64,000 bases of DNA from CAZHEV01 sp964531335 [NCBI: uncultured bacterium]. Its GTDB lineage: Bacteria > Eisenbacteria > RBG-16-71-46 > CAZHEV01. A program made the translations under genes and the position numbers. The stretch is from assembly GCA_964531335.1 (NCBI GenBank), contig CAZHEV010000006.1, positions 137,237-201,236 on the forward strand, given 5' to 3'. Positions 26,434 to 33,732 of this stretch are shown here, in pieces (position 1 is the first letter of the stretch; each line of letters opens with the position of its first letter). The notes below the pieces were generated by a model. The model saw nothing but the letters and a program-made list of their open reading frames with translations. It was not told the DNA's origin and did not search any database.

Positions 26434-27049
26434 AATAGATTATGCTGCCTTCCTGACCTACTCACCGCGCGGCACTTCGCAAGTATCCAGAAAATCCAGG
26501 ACAATAACTTATAGAATCAAGCAGGACCATCCTCCCACCATTCCATATATAGTCAGTAGACTCAAAGAGGAGCTCGAGCCGAGAGGCCTCGAGGACTTCC
26601 TTGGCGCGAAGATCTCGTTGATTCCAGCTCCCAGAAGCGCGCCCCTCATGGAGGGCGCCCTCTGGCCGGCGAGTCGAATCTGCGAGGAGCTAGTAAGCGC
26701 AGGGCTTGGGAAAGAAGTAATTCGTTGTGTCAGGCGGACAGCTCGCGTCCGGAAGTCTGCCAGTGCAGATCCTGGAGAACGCCCGGACGTTCATCAGCAC
26801 CTAGCTACGATGCGCGCCGATCCTTCGCTCGCGGCGTCTCGCGCGGTTACCGTGGTGGACGACGTCATCACGAAGGGAGCGACGCTTCTGGCGGTTGCTT
26901 CTCACGTTAAAGCGATCTTCCCCGAAGCGAAAGTCCGCGGATTTGGATTGGTTCGCACCATGGGCCTCCAACCCGAGGTCGAGGAGATCCTCGATCCATG
27001 CCGCGGAACGATCACCTACCGAGACTATGATGTCTACCGGGAACCGTAA
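26405..27049 (+). CDS. Phosphoribosyltransferase-fold protein paired with the DprA-like gene
   Basis: 214 residues. The type I PRTase PRPP-binding loop is clear: AVTVVDDVITKGATLLAVAS (about residues 146-165), with the two Asp and the T-K-G-A-T loop. Upstream, KISLIPAPRSAPLMEG resembles the ComF-family PAPRS segment. No zinc-ribbon N-terminus of full ComFC is seen. It overlaps the DprA-like gene by 29 nt, so production is tightly coupled. PRTases move ribose-5-phosphate between PRPP and bases; a substrate cannot be named. It converges on the NACHT gene with a gap of about 50 nt. Confidence 0.8.
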   Translation: MTKTPELLSRIDYAAFLTYSPRGTSQVSRKSRTITYRIKQDHPPTIPYIVSRLKEELEPRGLEDFLGAKISLIPAPRSAPLMEGALWPASRICEELVSAGLGKEVIRCVRRTARVRKSASADPGERPDVHQHLATMRADPSLAASRAVTVVDDVITKGATLLAVASHVKAIFPEAKVRGFGLVRTMGLQPEVEEILDPCRGTITYRDYDVYREP

Positions 27050-27100
27050 GCCCACTTGACAAAAGAGACGTTCGGTGCGTTGTGCTGGGGGTAGGAACTG

Positions 27101-29188
27101 TCATGCAGGAGACGAGTTCGAGGACTTCTCAGCATCCAGTACACACCGTTGGCGCCGAAGGTTACGGTCGGCGGTTTTGATTACCTCGAGTAGCTCTGGG
27201 CTGCGTGATTGCTCGTCCCGCCACGAGGCGAGTGCCAGCTCCAGCACGACTTCGGCAAGGCTGCCGGAGATCTCCCCTAGCGCCACTGCCGCCGAGCTGC
27301 GGACGCCCTCGTCGCCTTCCTTCAGCGCGGATAGAAGTGGCTCGACCGCCCGCTCGGAACCAATCTCACCGAGCGCCTCTGCCGCCGACCAGCGGACCTC
27401 CGCCTCGGCGTCTTTCAGCGCGGATAGCAGTGGCTCGACCGCTCGCTCGGACCCGATCTCACCCAGCGCCTCCGCTGCCGAACTGCGGAGCTGAGCATCC
27501 TCGTTCAGGAGAGCAGCTAGCAGTCGCGTCTCCGCCGGCCCCTCACCCCAAGTAATCAACAAAGAGAAGGCCTCGTCCCGATTGGAAGAGAAGAGAGACT
27601 CTATTTCCTCGAGCAACCACTCTGATGCCCGGGGAGCCGGGGCTCTTGCTTCGTGCAGGCAGAGCGCGGCCAGGCGCAGATGCTCCTTGTAAAGTATCAG
27701 TGGAGGATCCCCATGCGGCTCGAGGATGGCACGAAGGAGCGTCTCCAACTCTGCGGTGTCCAACGTCCCCGCGAGGAACTTGACGGGCTCCTCCCAGTTG
27801 GGGTGAATGAGATACGGGCGAAGGGCATCTATGCCTCCCGGCGCTCGTAGCATCTTTACCATAGTCTCAGCCGCCAAGAACTCCTGGAACGACCGATGGC
27901 GAAACACGATGTCGTCGCCGGTCTCGATGTATGACAGTATAAACTGGAGTCTCTCGAGATCGTTCAGTTTCGACTCGGTGAGGATCTCCTTTGCCGCGTC
28001 ACGCGGCACCTGCCCGAGATGATTGCGTCTCAGGCTCTCGAAGGATAGTACTCGCAGATCCTGAATGGCGTCCTCAGGCCGGCGCTTTCCGAGAATGGCT
28101 CTGTCCTGCTCGCGCTCCGGGAGGTCCCGGAAGAGCTCCCGGTACAAGTCCGCCCTGGAGCGGACCTGGACGAGTGCGTCCGGGGTGCGCTTCAGCAATC
28201 GACGGGTAAGATGCGCGAGGATCGGAATCGCAAGGAAGTCCTCCGAGAAGGTCCTGAGCGCTGCCTGGTCATATTCACCGAAGAACTGCTCTATTCTCGC
28301 CCGGTCGAACTCGACCAAGCGAAGCGTCGTGTAGCCGGCGAGCGCGCTGCGGGCGGTCGCCCAGGCGGAAGGGCGAGACGAGATCAGTACCCTGCAATGG
28401 CGAAGAGTCATACTCCCAAGGCAACCCAACAGGGGCTGGGAGTCGGCAATCTGGTCGAGAGCGTCGAAGATCAGGAAGAGGTCGCCGGGCGCCAAGTCCA
28501 GCGCCAAGCGGTCGATCTGAGCGCGGCGAACTCGGAGCGCGTCGTCGCCGGCGCAGGCGGATGCCAGCCGTTCGGCGAGAACTGAGCGGAGCGTTCCTTC
28601 CGTCACTTTGGAGCCTTGGCCAGACGTGAATAGGAACGGAACCGGATCTCCTTCCTTCCATTCTCGGCAAGCTCGGACGAAGACCTCGTACAGCAGAGTG
28701 GATTTTCCGAGTCCGGAATCGGCGATCAGCGCTATCTTGCTGTCTGATCGATGCCCCACGATGTCATCGACCGTGTAGTGTTCGGCAATCGTCTCCTTGA
28801 GCGTCGGGCCGGACGGCACTATTGCCTAGTCAGGGACGCGCCGGAAGTCGGCCTCTCTCCAAGGAGCTTTAACGGGCTTCTCCACGTCGGGCTCTATGTA
28901 GCCTCCGCCCTCCATGAGGTTCGATTGAAGGCGCTTGATCTGATCCGCGGCGGCATCTAGGTAGGTGAGGATAATCAAACGGGCCTTGGGGCGCGATACA
29001 TGATCATCGAGACTTCTGAGAATCTTGCCCGCCAGGCGCGGATAGAAGTCCGGGAACTGCCATAGGACTTCATCCGATAGTAGGTCGATCAGGAATGATA
29101 CGCCCTCGCGCTGCCTGGCCTTGATCTCTTCGCTGAGGCCGGCCTGGTCCCTCCAGATGCGGTCGAAGGCGCCGAGCAGCCTGTCCAT
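27101..29188 (-). pseudogene. NACHT-HEAT STAND NTPase split by an in-frame amber codon
   Basis: Two minus-strand frames lie in the same reading frame, separated by one TAG (28,826-28,828). The 5' part (29,188-28,826, 120 residues from ATG) is helical and ends in GGYIEPDVEKPVKAPW, the sort of linker that precedes a NACHT domain. The 3' part (from GTG 28,819, 572 residues) holds Walker A ADSGLGKST, Walker B LFLIFDALDQ, FRHRSFQEFLAAE and C-terminal HEAT repeats of 31 residues (SAAEALGEIGSERAVEPLLS, nearly identical twice). STAND NTPases sense ligands, often phage proteins. Either a nonsense mutation has cut one gene, or it is expressed as two proteins, or the stop is read through. The frame is also open upstream of 29,188 to the stop codon of the receiver gene. 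Confidence 0.75.
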
Positions 29189-29230
29189 GTCTGGCTCTCG
29201 ATCGAACGCGGGATCGAGCAGCGCGCGCCA

Positions 29231-29265
29231 GAGCCGCCAAGACCGGCGGGCGGCCCCAATCGGCC
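29231..29265. repeat. 35-bp direct repeat, right copy
   Basis: Identical to 25,470-25,504 over 35 bases and in the same orientation; the sequences diverge immediately outside. It lies 10 nt past the stop codon of the receiver gene at 29,276. The pair encloses 3.7 kb with no recombinase gene, so the island would have moved passively or lost its integrase. Confidence 0.85.
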
Positions 29266-29275
29266 GCCTCGGAGC

Positions 29276-29662
29276 CTAGATGTTCTCCTTCACGAGCTCG
29301 AGCAGCTCGTCGCGGTCCACGGGCTTGGCGACGAAGCCCTCGGGCTGGGGCACGCTCTTCCTCGCCTTTATGAACTTGAGGAAGCCTTGCGGGTCGTAGG
29401 CGTACCCGGTGAGGGCGGTGACTATTATTACGGGGATCTTCTTCAGCTCTTCGTCCTCTTTTACCTGCCGGTAGAATTTGACGCCGGATTCCCTGGGCAT
29501 GATTATGTCCAGGGTGATCAGATCCGGCTTCTCCTTCTTCACCACCTCCATCGCCTCGGCCCCGTCCTTGGCGGTCAACGTCTCGTAGCCGTTGTCCGCG
29601 AAGAGGGTGGTGAGATACGATAGAGTATCCTCCTCGTCGTCTATTACGAGTATTCTCTTCAC
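29276..29662 (-). CDS. Single-domain response regulator
   Basis: 128-residue receiver: ILVIDDEED, phosphoacceptor Asp in LITLDIIMPRESG (about D53), IIVTALTG, and the Lys of FVAKPVDRDEL. It has the same extra loop as the receiver at 25.0 kb (KARKSVPQPEGF). No output domain. Its start overlaps the stop of the preceding receiver gene by 4 nt (ATGA), and it is the last gene of the twin-PAS kinase operon. The 35-bp repeat follows its stop directly. Confidence 0.92.
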   Translation of the reverse strand: MKRILVIDDEEDTLSYLTTLFADNGYETLTAKDGAEAMEVVKKEKPDLITLDIIMPRESGVKFYRQVKEDEELKKIPVIIVTALTGYAYDPQGFLKFIKARKSVPQPEGFVAKPVDRDELLELVKENI

Positions 29663-30201
29663 TTCTTCCCTCCTCCGGACTGTTTCTCCAACAGCTTCAT
29701 GATGTCCTTCAACGTCTCCTTGTCCGCCGACTTCATCTTCTCCCTGAGCCGGACTTCGAGAGCGTTCTTCTCTCCCGTCTCCTCGCCCGGCAGCTCCTCA
29801 AGCCCCACGGCGGTGCGGACGGTGTTTATGTAGGACTCCGGATGGATGGGCTTCTCCACCACGTACATGACCGCGTCCTCGGACCCGGCGGCCTTTATCT
29901 TCTCCAGGTCACCTTTGCCGAACTCGTCCTTGGCGTGGGCGGTGACCACAATCACGGGGATGCCCGCCCTGTCCTTGTTCTTCTGAATGTACTTGTAGAA
30001 CTTCAGGCCCGACATCTTCGGCATGACCAAGTCCAGCGATATCGCGTCGGGCGGGCTGTGGGTCATCCTGTCGAGCGCCTCCTTGCCGTTGGCGGCGAGA
30101 GCAACGTCGAAGCCCGCGTCCTCCAGGACCGTTTGCAGGAAGAGCCTGACATCCGGCTCGTCATCCACGACCAGGACGGTCTTACCTAACTTTTCAGCCA
30201 T
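29659..30201 (-). CDS. Response regulator with a helical C-terminal extension
   Basis: 180 residues. Residues 5-125 are a receiver (VLVVDDEPD, AISLDLVMPKMSG with the phosphoacceptor Asp, VIVVTAHAKDEF, YVVEKPIHPESY). Residues 130-180 are a Glu/Lys-rich helix (EVRLREKMKSADKETLKDIM, ending KKQSGGGKK-like) with no DNA-binding motif. Second receiver of the operon, 15 nt after the kinase stop. Signalling is probably by protein-protein contact or as a phosphate sink. Confidence 0.9.
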   Translation of the reverse strand: MAEKLGKTVLVVDDEPDVRLFLQTVLEDAGFDVALAANGKEALDRMTHSPPDAISLDLVMPKMSGLKFYKYIQKNKDRAGIPVIVVTAHAKDEFGKGDLEKIKAAGSEDAVMYVVEKPIHPESYINTVRTAVGLEELPGEETGEKNALEVRLREKMKSADKETLKDIMKLLEKQSGGGKK

Positions 30202-30216
30202 GAAGCCCTCCTCCTG

Positions 30217-31689
30217 TCAGCTCTCATCGCTTGACTTCTTGACCTTAGGAAGCCGCTTCCTCGGCAGCTCTATCCTGAAGGTCGAGCCTCTTCTCAGCGT
30301 TGAATCGAAAGTGATCCGGCCGCCGTGCTCGAAGACTATCCTCCTGGTGACCAGAAGGCCCAGACCGGTGCCCTGCCCGGAGGCCTTCGTGGTGAAGAAG
30401 TTGGAGAATATCTTCTTCTTCACCTCGTAGTCCATCCCCGTGCCGTTGTCCTTGACCTCGTAAACGATCTTGTCGTCCTCCTCGAAGCACGAGAGGCGGA
30501 TCTTCTTCCTCTTCTTGTCGCTGACCACGCAGGCGTCTATGGCGTTCGAGACCAGGTTCGTGAGGCAGGTGTGGATGCCCTCGGAGTCCAGGGGCGCGCT
30601 GCGCATCCCCTCCTGAAGCTCGGCGGTCATGTCTATGCCCGACTGCTCCGCGAGGTCGTCGTAGAGCTCGTATACGTCCTTCGCAATGGCCACGGGGTCG
30701 GCCTTGTCCACCTCGATCTCCGCGCCCCGGGCGAACTGGAGGTACTCCTTAACCACCGAGGAGATCTTCGCTATGTTGCTCTGGAGCATCTTCCAGCCGT
30801 CCGACACCAGCTCGTTGTCTCCGCGTTGGAGCCCGGAGTTCACGACGTACATGCCGCCCTCCAGCCCCATCAGGATGTTCTTCACGCCGTGCGCGAGCCC
30901 GGCCACGGTCTGCCCCACGGCCGCGAACCTCTCGATCTCCATCTTCTCCTGCTCGGCCCGGCGCAGCTTCTCCTGCAGCTCGACCAGCTCCGAGACGTCC
31001 AGGGCCATCTCGATCACCCGGTCCACCTTGGCCCCGTTGAGCTTCAGCGGCGCTGCGGTCACCATGTAGTGGGTCTTCTTGCCCGCCCTGTCCACTCCCA
31101 CCTGAAGCGAGGTGGTCCGGTCGCCGCTCTTGAAGACCTTGACGGCCGGGCACTTGGGGCACACGGAGTCCCTGCCCTTGTACATCTGATAGCAGTATCT
31201 CTTTCCCTTTTTCGAGAATGTGCTCCTGAACAGGGCGTTGCTGTCGATCACTCTGAAGTTCTTGTCGATCACCGATACGTAGCAGGGCACGTTGTCGAAG
31301 AGAAGCCTGTACTCCCTCTCCAGATTGACCCTGTCGGTTATGTCGGTGGCCATCTCTATGACGTAAGGGATCTTGCCGTTCTTGTCCTTGTAGGCGGACA
31401 GGTGCACCATGTAGTGGTGCGCGTTGCCCTCGCCGTCCACGTTCTCCGTGTGATCCACGCGGGTCTTGCCGTCCTTGAAAGTCTTTACCGCGGCGCAATT
31501 GGGGCACTTCGTCTTCCTGTTCTTATACAGCTCGTAGCACTTGCTGTCCCTCCAGTCGGGGTACTTCTTCTCGGCCATCTTGTTGGCCTCGACGATCGTG
31601 AAGTCCTTGTCGATCACTATGATCTCCAGAGGAATGTGATCGAAGAGCGCCTTTCGCGGCCAGTCTATGGCGGGCGGTGTGGATTTCAT
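30217..31689 (-). CDS. Twin-PAS sensor histidine kinase with CxxC motifs
   Basis: 490-residue soluble kinase. Two PAS domains (about 12-122 and 128-240) each carry the same Cys cluster: CYELYKNRKTKCPNC and CYQMYKGRDSVCPKC. Then a dimerisation domain with the H-box LAHGVKNILMGLEGG and a HATPase (NLVSNAIDACV, DNGTGMD, GQGTGLGLLVTRR). The C-x(n)-CxxC set within each PAS suggests a metal/iron-sulfur site or thiol switch. The gene overlaps the upstream receiver by 4 nt and is followed by two more receivers, an operon of one kinase and three receivers. It sits between Tmc-like and Hmc genes, so it may report the redox state of those complexes (inference). Confidence 0.9.
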   Translation of the reverse strand: MKSTPPAIDWPRKALFDHIPLEIIVIDKDFTIVEANKMAEKKYPDWRDSKCYELYKNRKTKCPNCAAVKTFKDGKTRVDHTENVDGEGNAHHYMVHLSAYKDKNGKIPYVIEMATDITDRVNLEREYRLLFDNVPCYVSVIDKNFRVIDSNALFRSTFSKKGKRYCYQMYKGRDSVCPKCPAVKVFKSGDRTTSLQVGVDRAGKKTHYMVTAAPLKLNGAKVDRVIEMALDVSELVELQEKLRRAEQEKMEIERFAAVGQTVAGLAHGVKNILMGLEGGMYVVNSGLQRGDNELVSDGWKMLQSNIAKISSVVKEYLQFARGAEIEVDKADPVAIAKDVYELYDDLAEQSGIDMTAELQEGMRSAPLDSEGIHTCLTNLVSNAIDACVVSDKKRKKIRLSCFEEDDKIVYEVKDNGTGMDYEVKKKIFSNFFTTKASGQGTGLGLLVTRRIVFEHGGRITFDSTLRRGSTFRIELPRKRLPKVKKSSDES

Positions 31690-32120
31690 TTTCTCGCAGC
31701 TTTCTCAAAGAACTCGTCGACGAACCCCAGGAAGGCGTCAACGTCTATGGGTTTCTCGAAGAACCGCAGGGGCTCGGGGATCGATCTGTCCTGCACCATC
31801 CTTCTGAACGCCTGCCCCTTGAAGGAATAGGCGCTCTCGTAGGCGCTGATTATCACGCAGGGCGTTCTCTTGAGCTCTGGATCGGTCTTTATCTCCTGAT
31901 AGAGCGCGACACCCGTCTTCTTGGGCATCATTATGTCGAGGCAGATGAGGTCGGGCGACTCGGCCCTGGCGAGCTCCAGCCCCTCCTTGCCGTCGGAGGC
32001 GGAGGCCACGGTGTAGCCGTTGTTCTCGAGCAGCAGGCGCAGATACATGACGATGTCGGGCTCGTCATCCACGATGAGTATCTTCCCGCCGGCCTTGCTC
32101 TTGTCACCCCTTCGAGCCAT
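31686..32120 (-). CDS. Single-domain response regulator
   Basis: 144-residue receiver: ILIVDDEPDIVMYL, phosphoacceptor Asp in LICLDIMMPKKTG, CVIISAYES and the Lys of FFEKPIDVDAF. It carries the family's insertion (RMVQDRSIPEPLRF). A Lys/Gly-rich N-terminus (ARRGDKSKAGGK) precedes the domain. No output domain. First gene of the operon; its last 4 nt overlap the kinase start. ATG 32,120 has GGGAT at ribosome-site distance. Confidence 0.92.
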   Translation of the reverse strand: MARRGDKSKAGGKILIVDDEPDIVMYLRLLLENNGYTVASASDGKEGLELARAESPDLICLDIMMPKKTGVALYQEIKTDPELKRTPCVIISAYESAYSFKGQAFRRMVQDRSIPEPLRFFEKPIDVDAFLGFVDEFFEKAARK

Positions 32121-32160
32121 AGCTGGATCCCGATGCCTGCCCCCGCCGGACTCTCCGGCC

Positions 32161-32200
32161 TATCTATAATACACACTTCAAGTTAACTATATTAGAACGC
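32161..32200 (-). promoter_or_regulatory. A+T-rich probable promoter of the kinase/receiver operon
   Basis: An isolated A+T-rich stretch in G+C-rich surroundings, 40-80 nt upstream of the first receiver gene. On the minus strand it reads TTCTAATATAGTTAAC then TTGAAGTGTGTATTATAG. Several -10-like hexamers (TATTAT, TATAGA) occur, but no -35/-10 pair has ideal spacing. Confidence 0.4.
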
Positions 32201-32393
32201 CCCGGCCATGTCAACGCCGGGCGCACCGGGGGCTTCGGCCCTCCCGGCGCGCCGAGCGCCTGATCGAGCGCGAACCGGACGGATCCAGGCGCGCTCCCGC
32301 GGGACGGCCGCCGCGAAGTCCTCCTCGCGGCATGGCGGAACGCCGCCCGGCCGCTGAGCGGACCCATCACCCGGAATCGAACGAAGGGATTTC

Positions 32394-32540
32394 CTATTCC
32401 GCCCTGTCGCCCTTCTTGTCCCTTCCGTGCAGAAACTTCCAAAAGGCGACGAAGCCCACGAAGTAGGCTATGGCCAGCAGATAGAGAATCCCTTTCGTAT
32501 GCCGCATGAATTCCTGAAGAGTGTTGATTCCGTCGCTCAT
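32394..32540 (-). CDS. hmcD: HmcD-like small membrane protein
   Basis: A 48-residue frame from ATG 32,540 to TAG 32,394, opening MSDGINTLQEFMRHTKGILY, with one hydrophobic helix (about residues 18-34, YLLAIAYFVGFVAFWKF) and a charged Lys/Arg/Asp tail. It follows the NrfD-like gene at 16 nt. HmcD of the Desulfovibrio Hmc complex is a single-helix protein of about this size encoded just after hmcC, so position and size support the name. It would stabilise or help assemble the membrane part. Confidence 0.75.
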   Translation of the reverse strand: MSDGINTLQEFMRHTKGILYLLAIAYFVGFVAFWKFLHGRDKKGDRAE

Positions 32541-32556
32541 GAGGTCATCTTTCCGC

Positions 32557-33729
32557 CTAGTGGGACTCCTTGAAACGCGGGTGTTCGTAGAAAACGGGCA
32601 TTCGCGTGACGATGAACCGGTAGGCGGTTATGCCTACGGTTATGACAAAGACCGAGATCCCTATCTCCATCCAGTGAGGGCTGTATCGCTGTTCCCAAGG
32701 CAACTGCCAGTTGTAGCAGAGCCAAACCACGTTGAAGCGGTTGAATATGATCCCCAGCACCGTGAGAAAGGCGGTCCACTTGATAAGCGTACGGTTGCGG
32801 TCTCGATAGCCCACGGCGAACAGGAAGCACGGCAGCAGCACGAAACCGGACATCTCCAGCATGAACCACAGCCCGTAGCCCGTCGCCAGGTAGCTCCAGT
32901 TGTCGTCCAGGGCCACCCCGAAGATCTTGATCGCCAAGTAGATCGCGAGCACCATCGAGGCCCCTTTCCCGAAGCCGAGCACGATGTCGTCCGACGCGCG
33001 CAAGTGCTCCTGGTCCATCTTGTCGGCGAAGTTCCTCCGGGCTAGCGCCCCCTCCACTATCACCATGGACAGCCCGGCGGCTATGCTGGAGATGAAAAAG
33101 AAGATCGGAAGATAGGAGGAGTACCAAAGAGGGTGAAGCTTGGAAGGGGCTATCAGGAACATCGCCCCCAGAGAGGACTGGTGCAGCGTGGACAGCACCA
33201 CTCCCATGATCGTAAGGAGTATGGTGAGCCTCACCACCAGCTTTCGGAGCCTCTTCGCCCCGAGCCATTCGAGGGCTACCGGCGAGAACTCCAGGAACAG
33301 CACGGTCAGATAAAGGGCCACGCAAGCGCCCACCTCGAACATGACGGAGGTCACACCCTGCCTCACGACGAACGGGTACGGGAGCCTCCAGGGACGGCCG
33401 ACGTCGTAGATCAGCGCGAGCACCACCATGGAGTAGCCGAGAAAACCAGTCAGGATCGCCGGGCGCAGGGCCGCGTGGTACTTCTTCATTCCGAAGATCT
33501 CGACGGCGGCGGCGGTGGTGTAACCCCCGGCGGCCAGCGCGACGCCGCACAGCAGGTCGAGTCCTATCCAAAAGCCCCAGGGGTTGTTGTGATCCAAGTT
33601 GGTCACGGCGGCCAGACCCCCGGTGAACCGCAGGTAGGTCAGCCAGAGACCCATTATCAGGATGATCCCTGTTATGACGTTCGCGGGACTGAGGAGCGGT
33701 CTCTGGACCGTTTTCACAGCGCCGGTCAT
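32557..33729 (-). CDS. hmcC: HmcC: NrfD-family quinone-interacting membrane subunit
   Basis: 390-residue polytopic protein with about ten hydrophobic segments, NrfD/PsrC family: WLTYLRFTGGLAAVTNLDHN, NNPWGFWIGLDLLCGVALAA, YHAALRPAILTGFLGYSMVV, HQSSLGAMFLIAPSKLHPLW. NrfD subunits carry no cofactor and exchange electrons and protons with menaquinol through an iron-sulfur partner, here the preceding HmcB-like gene (4-nt gap). ATG 33,729 with GGAGAGGAG upstream. It is the quinone module of the Hmc complex. Confidence 0.92.
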   Translation of the reverse strand: MTGAVKTVQRPLLSPANVITGIILIMGLWLTYLRFTGGLAAVTNLDHNNPWGFWIGLDLLCGVALAAGGYTTAAAVEIFGMKKYHAALRPAILTGFLGYSMVVLALIYDVGRPWRLPYPFVVRQGVTSVMFEVGACVALYLTVLFLEFSPVALEWLGAKRLRKLVVRLTILLTIMGVVLSTLHQSSLGAMFLIAPSKLHPLWYSSYLPIFFFISSIAAGLSMVIVEGALARRNFADKMDQEHLRASDDIVLGFGKGASMVLAIYLAIKIFGVALDDNWSYLATGYGLWFMLEMSGFVLLPCFLFAVGYRDRNRTLIKWTAFLTVLGIIFNRFNVVWLCYNWQLPWEQRYSPHWMEIGISVFVITVGITAYRFIVTRMPVFYEHPRFKESH

Positions 33730-33732
33730 GCT

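Noticed and set aside
30325-31830. 501-codon plus-strand open frame opposite the twin-PAS kinase
   Set aside because: It is antisense to a gene with clear PAS and kinase motifs; the translation is His/Val/Leu/Arg-rich with no recognisable domain, as expected of a shadow in high-G+C DNA.
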